In this document: positions 14,632 to 15,054 of the stretch, in pieces
Position numbering within the stretch: the first letter of the stretch is position 1
Layout of the letters: every line of letters begins with the position of its first letter
Source of the DNA: Clostridium sp. CAG:169
GTDB lineage: Bacteria; Bacillota; Clostridia; Oscillospirales; Ruminococcaceae
Assembly: GCA_000435195.1 (NCBI GenBank)
Contig: FR880192.1
Span: 18,846 to 33,899 of the forward strand
Length of the DNA: 15,054 nt
Direction of reading: 5' to 3'
The notes under the pieces: generated by a model
Seen by the model: the letters and a program-made list of their open reading frames with translations, nothing else
Told to the model about the DNA's origin: nothing
Databases searched by the model: none
Program-made: the position numbers and the translations under genes

Positions 14632-15054
14632 CTATCCAATCTTGACGTCGAATCCGGTCAGGTCGGTTCCACCCCACTCCACCAGTGTGAAACCTTTGCG
14701 TGCAAAGCCTTGCAGCTGCTGCTTTGGCAAAGCGGAAAGCTGCCGGCGGTTGCTGCTGTCCACCCCGATCATCAGCATCTGCACCCGCAGCACGCTGTCC
14801 GGCTGTGGGCTGACGGTCAATCTCGCCCGGTCGGTGTACTGCTCGGCTGCAAAATGGACAAAGCTCTCCTCATTGGCTTGCAGCTTGGGCAGCCAGTAGC
14901 TGATGAAATCGTTCTGCTCCAGCTCGTTCAGTCCCAAACGGCTCAGGCTCTGCTCCAAAAATGCCCTTGCATCCTCTGCCTTCACAAAGCTTCCGTTTTC
15001 CAGCCTCCAGGCGTCATCGGCTACGCCCTCCCAGAAGAGGTAACGGTAGCTTCT
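14632..15054 (-). CDS. C-terminal part of an unidentified protein with a 'YLFWEG...YWLP...EWGG' module
   Basis: The frame is open to the right edge of the window, giving the last 140 residues of a longer protein; a GTG at 14985 looks like an internal codon because conserved-looking sequence continues upstream. The peptide reads 'RSYRYLFWEGVADDAWRLENGSFVKAEDARAFLEQSL', then 'LGLNELEQNDFISYWLPKLQANEESFVHF', 'YTDRARLTVSPQPDSVLRVQML' and ends 'GFTLVEWGGTDLTGFDVKIG', stopping at TAG. I recall similar C-terminal modules in gut-bacterial secreted or surface proteins, but I cannot name the family. No signal peptide or anchor can be judged, since the N-terminus is missing. Confidence 0.75.
   Translation of the reverse strand, partial: RSYRYLFWEGVADDAWRLENGSFVKAEDARAFLEQSLSRLGLNELEQNDFISYWLPKLQANEESFVHFAAEQYTDRARLTVSPQPDSVLRVQMLMIGVDSSNRRQLSALPKQQLQGFARKGFTLVEWGGTDLTGFDVKIG

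Overview
The window looks like chromosome of a low-GC-phylum but moderate-GC, endospore-forming anaerobe of class Clostridia, most plausibly an Oscillospiraceae/Ruminococcaceae-type gut bacterium. This rests on strong AGGAGG-type ribosome binding sites, frequent TTG starts, TTGAAA-17-TATAAT promoters, a yunB sporulation gene, and Clostridia-like TrmB and amino-acid decarboxylase sequences. The genus cannot be fixed from the sequence alone. No rRNA, tRNA, CRISPR, insertion sequence or prophage was seen.

Layout. (1) 1-1728, minus strand: the first 39 codons of a probable radical-SAM-type protein, an HdeD-like six-helix membrane protein, and a TetR regulator with its own promoter and terminator. 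(2) 1815-2336: a GNAT acetyltransferase. (3) 2498-6490: a housekeeping operon on the minus strand, ligA then trmB-nagA, driven by a near-consensus promoter. trmB runs into nagA in the same frame with no stop codon, while nagA keeps its own start and ribosome binding site. (4) 6491-7141: yunB, a sporulation gene. (5) 7296-11157: a heavy-metal resistance island. A small soluble HMA metal-binding protein and a Zn/Cd-type P1B ATPase lie on the minus strand, diverging from an ArsR/SmtB repressor that is followed 5 bases later by a cysteine-rich AraC-type regulator. The HMA gene and the ATPase gene each carry the same 25-base operator-like element, both ending 38 bases before the start codon. (6) 11201-13702: a LysR regulator diverging from a PLP-dependent aromatic amino acid (tryptophan-type) decarboxylase. 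The decarboxylase frame is interrupted by a single in-frame TAG where the family normally has tryptophan. (7) 13868-15054: a cytidylate-kinase-like gene with a strong promoter, and the C-terminal 140 residues of an unidentified protein on the minus strand.

How it works together. The metal island is a self-contained circuit: the repressor probably senses metal and controls the chaperone-like HMA protein and the ATPase through the two matching sites. The AraC protein would be made with the repressor, so its targets may be metal- or siderophore-related. The LysR/decarboxylase pair is a classical divergent regulator-enzyme pair whose enzyme is probably dead in this strain unless the TAG is suppressed or is a sequence error. 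Most genes end in clean hairpin terminators; several serve convergent genes from both sides.

I see no new defence or mobile system here. The best leads are the trmB-nagA in-frame joining, the duplicated metal operator, and the TAG-split decarboxylase.
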